From the NCBI RefSeq assembly GCF_039537705.1, contig NZ_BAABBA010000006.1, positions 167,059-231,058 on the forward strand: DNA of 64,000 nucleotides, written 5' to 3'. The notes beneath the pieces are model-generated. The model had not been told where the DNA came from. It did no database searches and worked only from the letters and a program-made list of their open reading frames with translations. The DNA comes from Georgenia daeguensis. Its GTDB lineage: Bacteria > Actinomycetota > Actinomycetes > Actinomycetales > Actinomycetaceae. The first letter of the stretch is position 1. Each line of letters starts with the position of its first letter. A program made the translations under genes and the position numbers. Positions 9,203 to 18,159 of the stretch are shown here, in pieces.

Positions 9203-9697
9203 TCACTGCCCGTGCCCGAGGTGCCGCTCCTCGGTGGCGACGATCCGCTGGAGCATCTCGACGAGGATGGTGCGCTCGCCGGGACTGAACGGAGCGAGGA
9301 TGACCTCGCTGGACTCGCGTGACGCCCGCACGCCACGGGCGTACACCGCCCTGCCCTCGTCGGTGATCTCGATGGTCTTCATCCGGCGGTCGGTGGGGTC
9401 GGCGTGGATGTCGACGAGGCCCCGCTTGTGCAGGCGCTGGACGATGCCCTTCGTCGTGGCAGCGTCCGACCCGACGCTCCGCCCCAGACTGTTCTGGGAG
9501 TCGGGACCGGAGCGCACCAGACTCGCGAGAGTGGCGAACTGGATCACCGAGAGCCCGGTGTCGTCGGCGTGCTGGAACGCCGCCGAGCCGCACTGGTGGG
9601 CCCGGCGCAGGAGGTAGCCGATGTTCGAGTGCAGGTCGTAGTCGTCCTCCGGCCCCGGCTCGGTCGGACGCTGTTCGCGGATCTGCGTGCTCGTCAT
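9203..9697 (-). CDS. MarR-family transcriptional regulator
   Basis: 164 residues with the MarR winged-helix fold: dimerisation helices at both ends, a recognition helix near SVGSDAATTKGIVQRLHKRG (about 83-102) and a wing with DPTDRRMKTIEITDEG, the usual D-x-R-D/R-R motif. MarR proteins often bind small aromatic acids and control catabolic or efflux genes. It lies at the downstream end of the catabolic cluster on the same strand. Its own promoter side holds GTCAATTGTC (about 9719-9728), a small palindrome that could be its operator. Whether it controls the cluster is an inference. Confidence 0.9.
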   Translation of the reverse strand: MTSTQIREQRPTEPGPEDDYDLHSNIGYLLRRAHQCGSAAFQHADDTGLSVIQFATLASLVRSGPDSQNSLGRSVGSDAATTKGIVQRLHKRGLVDIHADPTDRRMKTIEITDEGRAVYARGVRASRESSEVILAPFSPGERTILVEMLQRIVATEERHLGHGQ

Positions 9698-9794
9698 GGG
9701 GTGCTCTCCTCTTCGGGGGTCAATTGTCGTTCATCGCGCGCCACCCGCGCACGACGACGCAGGGCGGCAGCGCCGGGCCACCGCCCGCCCGGGG

Positions 9795-10796
9795 CTATGC
9801 GGTCGCCGGGCTGCGCGGGGCCGGGACGTAGCAGACGAGCATGACGACGCCCACCCCGACCACGTTCAGCCCGACCCGGACCATGCCCTCGTACCAGCCG
9901 TGCGTCTGCGGAAAGTCCCCGGCGATGAGCAGCACGGGCGGCGCCGTCACCGCCCACCAGACGTAGTTCACCGGCCTGAGCGCGAACGCCAGGAACGCCA
10001 GGCCCCCCGCGACGAGTCCCATCGTGGCGACGCTCGGTCCGGCCCCCATGAGCACCGCCACCAGCAACGCGGCGACCGTGTTCCCGACGAGCCGCTGGGC
10101 CACCCGGGCCCGCGTCGCGGCGGGCGTGGGCCGGACCGAGAGGAGGACCGCCGTGACCAGCCAGTGGCCGCCGTAGAGTCCCAGCGGGGACAGCACCGCG
10201 AGCGCGACCGCCACACCGACAGCGGCGGTCCGCCGGACGGTCCAGGACGGCCGTGCCGCCGGGTCCGGAGACCCGGCCGCGACGCCACGCCCCCCGGCGG
10301 GCAGGAGCCTCACGGCGAGGGCCGCCAGGGCCACGACGACGGCGCCCGCCAGCTCCCAGACCGCCGGGACGTCGGCCGGGCCGGAGGTCATGTGGGAGCG
10401 AACGCCCAGCAGGAGCAGCGCCAGGGCTGCGGTGGTCCCGACGGCCGGCACGCGGAACCCGAGGCCGGCCGCCACCACCACAGAGGCGGCCACGGCGGTC
10501 GGGTCCCCACCGAGCGCAGCCACGACCACCGAGGCGAGAGCAACGGTCCCGGTCCTGACCAGGAGCGTGCGTGCGGCGGCGGGGGGCGCAACGGGGATGC
10601 TCGGCAGGGCCACGAGGATCATCGCCAGCACGGCTCGGGCCGCCGCATCCGTGCGCCCGGTGAGCGCGCCGGTCAGCAGTGTGCCGCCCACGCCCACGGC
10701 CAGCAGGGCGCTCAGGGCCCAGGTCGGCGCTCCGACGGAGCGGGTGAGCGGATGGCGCTCCAGCGTGCGGCGCAGCCTCGCCAGGACCTCGCGCAC
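9795..10796 (-). CDS. FUSC-family inner-membrane transporter (aromatic-acid exporter type)
   Basis: 333 residues, almost entirely membrane-embedded: two blocks of hydrophobic helices (about 27-165 and 190-325) separated by a short charged loop with RPSWTVRRTAAVG. The second block with its GHWLVTAVLLSVRPT segment is the FUSC signature seen in AaeB-like and fusaric-acid-resistance pumps. These move aromatic carboxylates across the membrane. It starts 9 bp after the Mo-hydroxylase small-subunit gene, so it is probably the last gene of that operon and may excrete a toxic aromatic intermediate. Direction of transport and substrate cannot be read from the sequence. Confidence 0.8.
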   Translation of the reverse strand: MREVLARLRRTLERHPLTRSVGAPTWALSALLAVGVGGTLLTGALTGRTDAAARAVLAMILVALPSIPVAPPAAARTLLVRTGTVALASVVVAALGGDPTAVAASVVVAAGLGFRVPAVGTTAALALLLLGVRSHMTSGPADVPAVWELAGAVVVALAALAVRLLPAGGRGVAAGSPDPAARPSWTVRRTAAVGVAVALAVLSPLGLYGGHWLVTAVLLSVRPTPAATRARVAQRLVGNTVAALLVAVLMGAGPSVATMGLVAGGLAFLAFALRPVNYVWWAVTAPPVLLIAGDFPQTHGWYEGMVRVGLNVVGVGVVMLVCYVPAPRSPATA

Positions 10797-10805
10797 GGTG
10801 CGCCC

Positions 10806-11309
10806 TCACGAGGTTCGAGGACCGTCGCTGCCGGCGGCGTCGAGCACGGCGTCGACGATCCCGGTGTAACCGGTGCAGCGGCAGATGTTGCCGGAGAGAG
10901 CCTCGCGCACCTCGTCCTCGGCCGGCGGGACGGCGCACCGCGCGAGCAGCTCGCACCCGGTCACCATGATGCCGGGCGTGCAGAAGCCGCACTGCAGCCC
11001 GTGGTGCCGGCCGAGGGCGTCGCGCAGACGGGTCGCGTACTCGTCGTCCTCGAGGCCCTCCACCGTCGTGACCTCGCTGCCCTCCGCCTGGGCGGCGAGC
11101 ATCAGGCACGCCCGGACGGACCTTCCGTCGACCAGGACGGTGCAGGCCCCGCACACCCCCTGCTCGCAGCCGAGGTGCGTGCCGGTCAGCCCCAGATGGT
11201 CCCGGAGGAAGTCAGCGAGGCTGAGCCGGACGGGCACCGCGCGGCTCACCTCGCGACCGTTCACCCGGGCGGTGAGGGTGATCTGGGTACTGCCTGCGGT
11301 CTCGTTCAT
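10806..11309 (-). CDS. Molybdenum hydroxylase, [2Fe-2S] small subunit
   Basis: 167 residues. The N-terminal plant-type ferredoxin domain binds one cluster with Cys48, Cys53, Cys56 and Cys68 (GCEQGVCGACT); the C-terminal helical domain binds a second with Cys107, Cys110, Cys143 and Cys145 (CGFCTPG, NICRCTGYTG). This is the electron-transfer subunit of xanthine-oxidase-family hydroxylases (CoxS, NdhS, QorS type). Its ATG overlaps the stop of the FAD subunit by 4 bases, giving gene order large-medium-small. Confidence 0.95.
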   Translation of the reverse strand: MNETAGSTQITLTARVNGREVSRAVPVRLSLADFLRDHLGLTGTHLGCEQGVCGACTVLVDGRSVRACLMLAAQAEGSEVTTVEGLEDDEYATRLRDALGRHHGLQCGFCTPGIMVTGCELLARCAVPPAEDEVREALSGNICRCTGYTGIVDAVLDAAGSDGPRTS

Positions 11310-12166
11310 GTCTGCTCCATCTGCGCGAGCGCGCGGGCACGGGCCTGGGCGGCCGCCTCGGCGAGCGCGGCGGACGCCACCGCTCGCACGTAGTCGACGT
11401 CGTCGGCCCCCGGCTCGAGGTCGGCCGTGACCTCACGGGCCCACGGCTCCCAGTCGTCGTCCGTCGGGAGGTCGGCGCCCACCGCCTCGACCAGGACCGG
11501 GGTCTCTCCCACGTTGAGCATGCTCGCGCGGAGGGTCAGCGCCCGTCCGTCCGCGTCCGTGCTGAGGTGGACCGCGGCTCCGGCGATGGCGTAGTCCCCG
11601 TGACGCGGGGCGTGCTCGACGAAGCCCCACCCGGTCCGGGGGCCGCGGTCGGGGACGGTCACCCAGGTGATCAGCTCGTCGGGCTCGAGAACCGTCTCGT
11701 AGTGCGCCTCGAAGAAGTCCTCCGCCGGGACGGTGCGCCGCCCCCGCTCGACGGAGTCGACATGGAGGAGCGCCCCGAGCAGCACCATCGCCGAGGGCAG
11801 CTCCCCGGCGGGGTCCGCGTGCGCGAGCGAGCCTCCGAGGGTTCCGCGGTTGCGGATCGCGGGGTGCCCGATGTGGGACACCATCTCGGTCAGCACCGGG
11901 TGCCGTTCACCGAGCGTGGTGTGCTCGAGGAGGTCCCGGTGGGTCATGAGCGCTCCCAGGATCACCTGGCCGTCGTCGTCGAAGGACCGGCGCAGCTCGT
12001 GCAGGTGACCGAGATCCACCACGAGGCCAGGCCTGGCGAGTCTCATGTTCATCAGGGTCAGCAGGTTCTGGCCGCCCGCGAGCGCCTTGGCGTCGGGATC
12101 GCGCAGCGCCTCGAGCGCCTCCTCCACGGTGCTCGGCCGCAGGTAGCGGAACGGGGCCGGCTTCAT
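11306..12166 (-). CDS. Molybdenum hydroxylase, FAD-binding medium subunit
   Basis: 286 residues of the CoxM/XdhB FAD type. The pyrophosphate-binding loops are visible as AGGQNLL (30-36) and TLGGSLAHADPAGELP (about 112-127), followed by the CO-dehydrogenase flavoprotein C-terminal domain. It accepts electrons from the Fe-S subunit and passes them to an external acceptor. Start ATG 12166 is fixed by an ATGA overlap with the large-subunit stop and the canonical opening MKPAPFRYLRP. Confidence 0.95.
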   Translation of the reverse strand: MKPAPFRYLRPSTVEEALEALRDPDAKALAGGQNLLTLMNMRLARPGLVVDLGHLHELRRSFDDDGQVILGALMTHRDLLEHTTLGERHPVLTEMVSHIGHPAIRNRGTLGGSLAHADPAGELPSAMVLLGALLHVDSVERGRRTVPAEDFFEAHYETVLEPDELITWVTVPDRGPRTGWGFVEHAPRHGDYAIAGAAVHLSTDADGRALTLRASMLNVGETPVLVEAVGADLPTDDDWEPWAREVTADLEPGADDVDYVRAVASAALAEAAAQARARALAQMEQT

Positions 12167-14487
12167 GCAAGACTCCGCTCTCTCATGGCCTCTCGGACGA
12201 GTGCCCGCGAGACGGGGGTCGAGCGGATGTGGAGGTCGTTCCCCACGGCGTCGTCGACGGCGGAGGCGATGACGGCGTAGGCGGCGATGGTGCCGCTCTC
12301 CCCCGCGCCCCGCACGCCGATCGGGTTCTCGGGGGTGCCGACGGCGAGGTGCCGCACGCGCACACGGGGGACGTCGTCGGTGGCCGGCACCTGGTAGGTG
12401 AGGAACGTGGTCGCGGTCGGCTGCCCGTCCGGGCCGTAGGTGAACTCCTCGGTCAGCGCACCGCCGATGCCCTGGGCCACGCCGCCCGTTACCTGGCCCG
12501 CGACGACCGTGGGGTTGATCTCCGCACCGCCCTCGTGAGCCACGGCGTAGTCGAGGACCCGGACCACGCCGCTCGAGGGATGCACGCCGACGACCGCGGC
12601 GTGGACGCCCATGGTCCACGTGACGGTCCGGGGCCGGTAGACGTGCGTGACGTCGAGCTGCGCGCCGAGAGCCTCCAGCGCTCCCCCGGGCGCGAGAGCG
12701 ACCGCCAGCTCTGGCCACGTCACCGTCCGGCCCTCCGCCTGGAAGGTCCCGGACCGGTACCGGACCGCCTCGACCGGCACGTCCGCCAGCCGCGCGACGA
12801 CCTCGGCGGCCCGGTCGATGAGCTCACGTCCCGCGAGGTGGACCGCCGACCCGGCGAGCACCGCGGACCGGCTCGCGAACGAGCCGACCCCGAACTCGAG
12901 CAGGTCGGTGTCCGCGCGGGCGTACCGCACCTCGTCGAACGGCACCTCCAGCGCGTCGGCCGCGACCTGCGCGAACGAGGTCTCGTGGGACATCCCGGCG
13001 GAGGCGGCGCCGGTGACGACGACGAATCCGCCGCCCGGGTCGAGCCGGACGCGGGCGGCCTCCCAGGGCCCACGACCGGTGGCCTCGATGTAGGAGGCGA
13101 CGCCGTAGCCGATCATGAGGTCGGGGCGTGCGGCGGCGAGCTCCGCCGCCCGCGAGCGCGGGAGCATGTCGACGACCGCCTCGAGACAGGCGACGTAGTC
13201 ACCGCCGTCGTAGGCGATCGGTACGCCGTCGCGGTAGGGCAACGGCCGTTCGTAGGGCATGTCCTCGGCGCGCAGCAGGTTGCGGCGGCGGATCTCCTCG
13301 GGGGAGATGCCGAGCGCTGCGGCGGCCGCGTCCAGGCTCCGCTCGAGGGCGAACGAGGCCTCCGGACGGCCGGCGCCCCGGTACTGGGCGACGATGCACT
13401 TGTTGGTGATGGCTGCGCGTCCCCGGATCCTGGCCGCCGGGACCCGGTAGGGCCCGAGCAGGTGGATCCCGGTGTTGGCCACGATGCCCCCCACCCACAG
13501 GCTGCCTGAGCCGATGTCGACGACGAAGTCGTCCTCCCAGAGCAGGATGCGACCCTGCGGGTCGACGCTGAGGCGGGCGTCGTGGACCTGGTCGCGCCCC
13601 TGGGCTGCCGCGGTCAGGTTCTCCTGCCGGTCCTCGACCCAGGCGACCTCGAGCCCGGTGCGCCGGGCGAGCGCGGCGAGCACGATCTCCTCGGCGTAGA
13701 CGTTCGCCTTGGACCCGAACCCGCCTCCGACGTCGGGAACGGCCATGTGCACCGTCTCCACGCCGACACCGAGGGCGGCGCAGACGGCCTGCCGCACCAT
13801 GTGCGGGATCTGGGTCGAGGTGCGCACCTCGAGCCGGTCACGCTGGGGGTCGTACCAGGCGTGGACGCCGCGCGTCTCCATCGGGACGGCTCCGTGCCTG
13901 CCCATGCGGTAGCGCCCCGCGACGGTGACGGCGTCCTCCGGCAGCTGGTCGGTGCCGAACTGGATGGCGATGCGGCCGGCCTCGTTGTCGCGCATGCCCG
14001 GGTGCACCTGGGGACTGCCGCTGCGCAGCGCCTCCTCGGCGTCGACGACGGCGGGCCGGCGCTCGTAGTGCACGTGCACGTGCTCGGCCCCGTCCTCGGC
14101 GCTGTACCGGTCCCGCGCGACGACCGCGGCGACCGGCTGGCCGACGTAGGTCACGCGCCCCTCGGCAAGGACCGGGATCTCCTGCGGGTGCATCTCGAAG
14201 CCGGCGGCCTCGGCGAACTCGGCCGAGGGGCGGGTGAGCACCTCGATCCGGTTCATGGCCAGGCCGAGGTCCGCCACCGTGTAGACGCCGACGACACCGG
14301 GCACGGCGAGCGCTTGCTCCACGTCGATGCCGACGATGTCCGCCGCGGCCTCCCGCGAACGCACGAACGCCACCTGGTAGGCGCGGGCCGTGCCGTCCGC
14401 GAGGTAGGCGCCCTCCCCGCGCAGGAAGCGCCCGTCCTCGCGGCGGGGCACGGAGCGGCCGACGAGCCGTCCTGCGGGCTCGCTCAC
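12163..14487 (-). CDS. Molybdenum hydroxylase, Moco-binding large subunit
   Basis: 774 residues of the aldehyde oxidase/xanthine dehydrogenase large-subunit family; it hydroxylates a carbon next to a ring nitrogen or an aldehyde with water as oxygen source. The first Moco motif is GGGFGSK (254-260), the active-site loop is AQYRGAGRPE (367-376) and the catalytic base is Glu730 in GAGESG. The loop lacks the VAYRCSFR cysteine of true CO dehydrogenase, so this is not a CO oxidiser. The pattern is shared by nicotinate, isoquinoline and related N-heterocycle hydroxylases. The GTG start (14487) overlaps the upstream permease stop (GTGA). Confidence 0.93.
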   Translation of the reverse strand: MSEPAGRLVGRSVPRREDGRFLRGEGAYLADGTARAYQVAFVRSREAAADIVGIDVEQALAVPGVVGVYTVADLGLAMNRIEVLTRPSAEFAEAAGFEMHPQEIPVLAEGRVTYVGQPVAAVVARDRYSAEDGAEHVHVHYERRPAVVDAEEALRSGSPQVHPGMRDNEAGRIAIQFGTDQLPEDAVTVAGRYRMGRHGAVPMETRGVHAWYDPQRDRLEVRTSTQIPHMVRQAVCAALGVGVETVHMAVPDVGGGFGSKANVYAEEIVLAALARRTGLEVAWVEDRQENLTAAAQGRDQVHDARLSVDPQGRILLWEDDFVVDIGSGSLWVGGIVANTGIHLLGPYRVPAARIRGRAAITNKCIVAQYRGAGRPEASFALERSLDAAAAALGISPEEIRRRNLLRAEDMPYERPLPYRDGVPIAYDGGDYVACLEAVVDMLPRSRAAELAAARPDLMIGYGVASYIEATGRGPWEAARVRLDPGGGFVVVTGAASAGMSHETSFAQVAADALEVPFDEVRYARADTDLLEFGVGSFASRSAVLAGSAVHLAGRELIDRAAEVVARLADVPVEAVRYRSGTFQAEGRTVTWPELAVALAPGGALEALGAQLDVTHVYRPRTVTWTMGVHAAVVGVHPSSGVVRVLDYAVAHEGGAEINPTVVAGQVTGGVAQGIGGALTEEFTYGPDGQPTATTFLTYQVPATDDVPRVRVRHLAVGTPENPIGVRGAGESGTIAAYAVIASAVDDAVGNDLHIRSTPVSRALVREAMRERSLA

Positions 14488-15266
14488 CGGATCTTCTTCT
14501 CCAGGTTCCACAGGGCCACGGAGATGACGAAGGAGGTGACGATCAGCAGCAGCAGCGTGGCGACCATCGTCGCGTACTCCGCGTGGCTGAAGGCCTGCAG
14601 CACCACCCGGCCCAGCCCGCGGTCCGTGGCGAAGAACTCGGACAGGACGACGCCGGACATCGCCAGGCTGACGGAGAGCCGGACACCGGTGAGCAGAGGC
14701 TTGCGGATGCCGGGCAGGACGATGTGGACCAGCCGCTGCCAGCGCGACGCCTGCGTGGACAGGGCGAGCTTCCAGTACACCGGGGGCAGCTCCCGCACGC
14801 CCGTGGCGACGTTGACGAAGACGGGGAACAGCGCGAACAGGATGCCCATCGCGACCTTTCCGCCCCCGAGGCTGAACAGCTGCAGAAGGATGGGGTACAG
14901 CACGATCTTGGGCAGGCCGTTGAAGGCGACGAGCAACGGTTCGAGCAGGGCCTTGGCCCAGTCCGAGAACCCGACCAGCAGACCCAGGACGAAGCCGATG
15001 CCGGCCCCGACCACGAAGGCGCGCACCGTCGCGCCCGCGGTGACCGCGAGGTCCGTGCGGTACTGGGGGTCGGCGAGGTTGGCGAAGAGCTCCTGCACCG
15101 TCGCCGCGGGCGAGGGGATGACGAAGACCAGGCCGGAGGAGATCTGCCACAGGAGCACGACCGCACCGGCGAGCACCACCGGCCCGACGGTGTTCCGGGT
15201 CAGCGCGATCTTCGGCAGCGGCGCGATCCTCGAACGAGCGATCGTGACGTCAGGGGTGCTCACCAT
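14484..15266 (-). CDS. ABC transporter permease, nitrate/sulfonate/taurine (SsuC/TauC) type
   Basis: 260 residues with about six membrane helices and the binding-protein-dependent permease loop (EAA-type, around GVRELPPVYWKLALSTQ to LPGIRKPLLTG). It is one of two membrane subunits of the importer encoded with the catabolic genes. ATG 15266 overlaps the previous stop by 7 bases; an in-frame GTG at 15263 would give a 4-base overlap and is equally plausible. NitT/TauT importers carry sulfonates, nitrate, thiamine precursors and aromatic acids such as phthalate. Confidence 0.88.
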   Translation of the reverse strand: MVSTPDVTIARSRIAPLPKIALTRNTVGPVVLAGAVVLLWQISSGLVFVIPSPAATVQELFANLADPQYRTDLAVTAGATVRAFVVGAGIGFVLGLLVGFSDWAKALLEPLLVAFNGLPKIVLYPILLQLFSLGGGKVAMGILFALFPVFVNVATGVRELPPVYWKLALSTQASRWQRLVHIVLPGIRKPLLTGVRLSVSLAMSGVVLSEFFATDRGLGRVVLQAFSHAEYATMVATLLLLIVTSFVISVALWNLEKKIR

Positions 15267-16054
15267 GAGATCCGTCCACGAAGGATCAGTCGCTCGACCA
15301 GGCCGAGCAGGACTGTCAGGGCCACCGAGATCAGGAGGACGACGACGATGTACGCGTACATCCCGGTGTCGTCGAAGATCTCGTACAGGTATCGGATGCG
15401 GTAGCCCAGGCCGGCCTGGGCGGTCACGAACTCCATGGCGACGCACCCGATGAGCGAGTAGACGAGCGCCATGCGGAGCCCGGCGACGAGGTAGGGGCCC
15501 GCGGCGGGCAGCGCGACGGCGAAGAGCATCTGGCGCGGGCTGAGGTTCAGCGACCGGCCGAGCTTGGTGTAGACCGGACGCATCGATGCCAGGCCGACGG
15601 CGGTGTTGAGGGCCATCGGGATCGCCGCCATCGCGGTGGCCAGCAGGATCACCGACCACACGTTGATCCCCACCAGGACGATCATGAACGGGTAGAAGAG
15701 AGCCAGCGGCACCGCGTAGAGCGCCACCAGGTACGGCTCGAAGGCGCGGCCGACCGCCGGCAGCTTCCAGAACGTGATGCCGGCCAGCAGCCCGAAGACC
15801 GAGCCGAACACGAGCGAGACGGCGACCTCGAGGCCGGTCCGGTAGGCGTCGCTCCAGAACTGGGCGTCATCGAGCAGGCCGGCCACCCCCTGGAACATCA
15901 CGGAGACAGGCGGGATCACGTCCCACCAGTCGGCGCGGCCCCCGACCTCGAGCAGCAGGCCCAGAACCGCGACCACGAGGGTCGTCCCTGCCACACTGAC
16001 CGCGGGCTGCCGCGGGTCGAGGCGCAGACGTGGCGCCGTGGTGCTGGCGCTCAC
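15260..16054 (-). CDS. ABC transporter permease, nitrate/sulfonate/taurine (SsuC/TauC) type
   Basis: 264 residues, six predicted membrane helices, permease loop at about 170-190 (YTKLGRSLNLSPRQM). It is a paralogous partner of the downstream permease, so the importer probably has a heterodimeric membrane part; most SsuC/TauC systems have a homodimer. Its ATG overlaps the ATPase stop by 4 bases. Confidence 0.88.
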   Translation of the reverse strand: MSASTTAPRLRLDPRQPAVSVAGTTLVVAVLGLLLEVGGRADWWDVIPPVSVMFQGVAGLLDDAQFWSDAYRTGLEVAVSLVFGSVFGLLAGITFWKLPAVGRAFEPYLVALYAVPLALFYPFMIVLVGINVWSVILLATAMAAIPMALNTAVGLASMRPVYTKLGRSLNLSPRQMLFAVALPAAGPYLVAGLRMALVYSLIGCVAMEFVTAQAGLGYRIRYLYEIFDDTGMYAYIVVVLLISVALTVLLGLVERLILRGRISW

Positions 16055-16848
16055 GCTGACATCTCCTCCTGCTGGAAGCCACGCATCGACTCAGCCTGCA
16101 ACGAGGTCCAGATCCTGTTGTGGAGCTCGTTGAACTCGTGCGTGGAGACGATGGAGGCGTCGCGCTGCTCCGGGAGGTCGACGTCGATGACGTCGATGAT
16201 GGTCCCGGGGCGGTAGGACATCACCCAGACCTGCTGCGACAGCAGGATCGCCTCACCGATGTCGTGGGTGACGAAGACGACGGTCTGCTGGGTGCGTGAC
16301 CAGATCTGGCGCACCTCGGCACCCAGGAAGATGCGGGTCTGCTGGTCGAGCGCGGCGAAGGGCTCGTCCATGAGCACCACGTTCGGCTCGAGCGCCAGCG
16401 TCCGGGCGAGAGCCACCCGCTGACGCATGCCGCCGGAGAGCATCGAGGGGTACGAGTGCTCGAAACCGCTCAGGCCGACGAGGTCGATCGCCTCCTGCGC
16501 CCGGCGCTGCTGCTCCGCCCGCGGCGTCCCGCCCATCTGCATCGCGAAGCGCACGTTCTCCTCGACGTTGCGCCAGGGGAGGGTGGAGTCCTCCTGGAAC
16601 ACGAACCCGATGTGCCGGTCGGGACCGGTCACCTCGCGGCCGTGGACCTGGACCGCTCCCGAGGTGGGTTTCTGGAGGCCGGCGATCACCGCCAGCAGGG
16701 TCGACTTCCCGCAGCCGCTCGGTCCCACGATGGAGACGAAGCTTCCACCGGGGATGTGCTGGGTGACGTTCTCGACGGCTGTGACGGTCCCCTTGGGCGA
16801 CGGGAACCTCACCCCGACATCGGTGATCCGGATTCCGGTGTCGTTCAT
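16051..16848 (-). CDS. ABC transporter ATP-binding protein, nitrate/sulfonate/taurine (SsuB/TauB) type
   Basis: 265 residues with Walker A GPSGCGKST (42-50), Q-loop FVFQED, ABC signature LSGGMRQRVALA (about 138-149), Walker B VVLMDEPFAALD and the switch His in VFVTHD. It powers the importer of the two neighbouring permeases. It lies 34 bp after the binding-protein gene and overlaps the first permease gene. Confidence 0.92.
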   Translation of the reverse strand: MNDTGIRITDVGVRFPSPKGTVTAVENVTQHIPGGSFVSIVGPSGCGKSTLLAVIAGLQKPTSGAVQVHGREVTGPDRHIGFVFQEDSTLPWRNVEENVRFAMQMGGTPRAEQQRRAQEAIDLVGLSGFEHSYPSMLSGGMRQRVALARTLALEPNVVLMDEPFAALDQQTRIFLGAEVRQIWSRTQQTVVFVTHDIGEAILLSQQVWVMSYRPGTIIDVIDVDLPEQRDASIVSTHEFNELHNRIWTSLQAESMRGFQQEEMSA

Positions 16849-16882
16849 GTGTTGTCGGCCTTCCGCAGTGTTTCGGTGGTCG

Positions 16883-17878
16883 TTACAGGTCCGTCTGGTC
16901 GTCCTCGGGCAGGTACTGCTGGTCCAGCGCGGTGGACCAGTCGATCGGCTCGGCGATCTGGCCGGCCGTCACCATGAGCTTCGAGAGGTTCTCGAGCGTC
17001 TCCGGGTCGACGGTGAGCGAGTACGCCTTCTCGAGGTCCGGCGTCTGGGCCATGGCCTCGACCATGACCTCCTCCGAGACCTTCAGGAGCGGCGCCAGGT
17101 CCTTCGCGGCGGCGGCCGGGTCGCTGACGATCCACTCGTTCAGCCGGTCGACGGCGCGGAAGAACGCGCGGAGGTTCTCCGGGTTCGCCTCGGCGTAGTC
17201 GTCGTTCACGGCCACGAGGTCGGCAGGCATGTCGCCGATGACCTCCCGCGAGTTCAGCACGACCTCGGCTCCATCGTTCATGACCTTGTCGGCGATGAAC
17301 GGCTGCATCGCCCAGCCGGCGGTGATCTGCCCGGCCTTGGCGGCCGTCCAGTTGTCGCCCGCGCCGCCGACCGCCTGCGTGGTGATGCCGTCGAGCTCCG
17401 CCTCGAGGTTCTTGGTGATCAGCTCGGTCGAGGACCCCGCGGAGCTGAAGCCGATCACCGACCCCTCGGTCAGCTCCGTGCCGGCGGGCGCGATCCAGGA
17501 GAAGTCGTTCACCTGGAACCACGGGGCGATGATCGTGAGGTTGGAGGACTCCTGCTGCGCGGCGAGCACGATGGAGGTGTTGCCGGCGATCGCCATGTCA
17601 GCGTCGCCGCTCGTCACCACGCGGAGCGTGTTGCCGCCGCCGCTGGCGGAGTAGAGGGAGACGTCGAGGCCCTCCTCCTCGAACCATCCCTTGTCGATGC
17701 CGGCCTGGAGCATGGCCATGAACGGCAGGCTGTCGACACCGGTGGCCGAGATCGTGAGCTCGTCGGTGGTCTCACCGCCGGCGGTGTCCGCCTCTCCGGC
17801 CGAGCAGGCCGCGAGTGCGAGCGCGAGGCCTCCGAGGACGGCCAGGGCGGGAACCGTGCGTCGCGTGGTGGTGGTCAT
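16883..17878 (-). CDS. ABC transporter substrate-binding lipoprotein, NitT/TauT (SsuA/Thi5-like) type
   Basis: 331 residues. The start is set at ATG 17878, which has GGAGGA 8 bases upstream and opens a lipoprotein signal (TTTTRRT, hydrophobic core, lipobox LAAC near residue 22); a longer reading to 17968 lacks these. The mature domain fits periplasmic-binding fold II of the SsuA/ThiY kind: TSGDADMAIAGNTS and AGWAMQPFIADKV line the ligand cleft. It is the first gene of a leftward operon running through permeases, the Mo hydroxylase and FUSC, so the imported ligand is probably the substrate of that hydroxylase. Confidence 0.9.
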   Translation of the reverse strand: MTTTTRRTVPALAVLGGLALALAACSAGEADTAGGETTDELTISATGVDSLPFMAMLQAGIDKGWFEEEGLDVSLYSASGGGNTLRVVTSGDADMAIAGNTSIVLAAQQESSNLTIIAPWFQVNDFSWIAPAGTELTEGSVIGFSSAGSSTELITKNLEAELDGITTQAVGGAGDNWTAAKAGQITAGWAMQPFIADKVMNDGAEVVLNSREVIGDMPADLVAVNDDYAEANPENLRAFFRAVDRLNEWIVSDPAAAAKDLAPLLKVSEEVMVEAMAQTPDLEKAYSLTVDPETLENLSKLMVTAGQIAEPIDWSTALDQQYLPEDDQTDL

Positions 17879-17931
17879 GGCGAGTTCCTCCAGGGTGGAT
17901 CGTCGAACCAGCAGGGTGTGCACGCTAGAGA

Positions 17932-17967
17932 CTGTAGGTACAGAAATGACTCTGAAGGTTTCCTTCA
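17932..17967. promoter_or_regulatory. Two adjacent dyads upstream of the binding-protein operon
   Basis: CTGTA-GG-TACAG (17932-17943) and TGAAGG-TTT-CCTTCA (17953-17967) are perfect inverted repeats 54-89 bases before the start codon. A TTGACA lies just upstream on the minus strand (17984-17979), without an obvious -10. The CTGTAGG core recurs at 19902 and 20013. These are candidate operators of the catabolic cluster. Confidence 0.5.
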
Positions 17968-17978
17968 AGTAACAGCCC

Positions 17979-18159
17979 TGTCAAGAGTTGGTTTCTGTAT
18001 CTCTGAACGTCATTGTTCAGCACCATCGTTGGTGCAGGAACGGTGAACCAGGCCCTCAGCGTAGCGAGAGAAGTGGATCGGGGAAAGGGTGTCTACGAAC
18101 GAATCTTCCGGCGGCTGGTCGACACCCCGTGACGCCGCCCGAGGCCGCGCACGGACCGG
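17979..18159. other. Intergenic region upstream of the ABC operon
   Basis: Together with the dyads this makes a 281-bp spacer between two leftward operons. I see no gene in it. The 17920-18030 part is AT-rich for this genome and includes the TTGACA mentioned for the ABC operon; the rest holds nothing recognisable. Confidence 0.5.

Noticed and set aside
6412..9288. Large rightward open frame opposite the FAD/Fe-S oxidoreductase
   Set aside because: Gly/Arg/His-rich antisense reading with third-position bias belonging to the leftward gene; typical of high-GC DNA.
12163..14487. Carbon monoxide dehydrogenase large subunit
   Set aside because: The CO-specific cysteine loop is absent; the loop reads YRGAGRPE as in other Mo hydroxylases.
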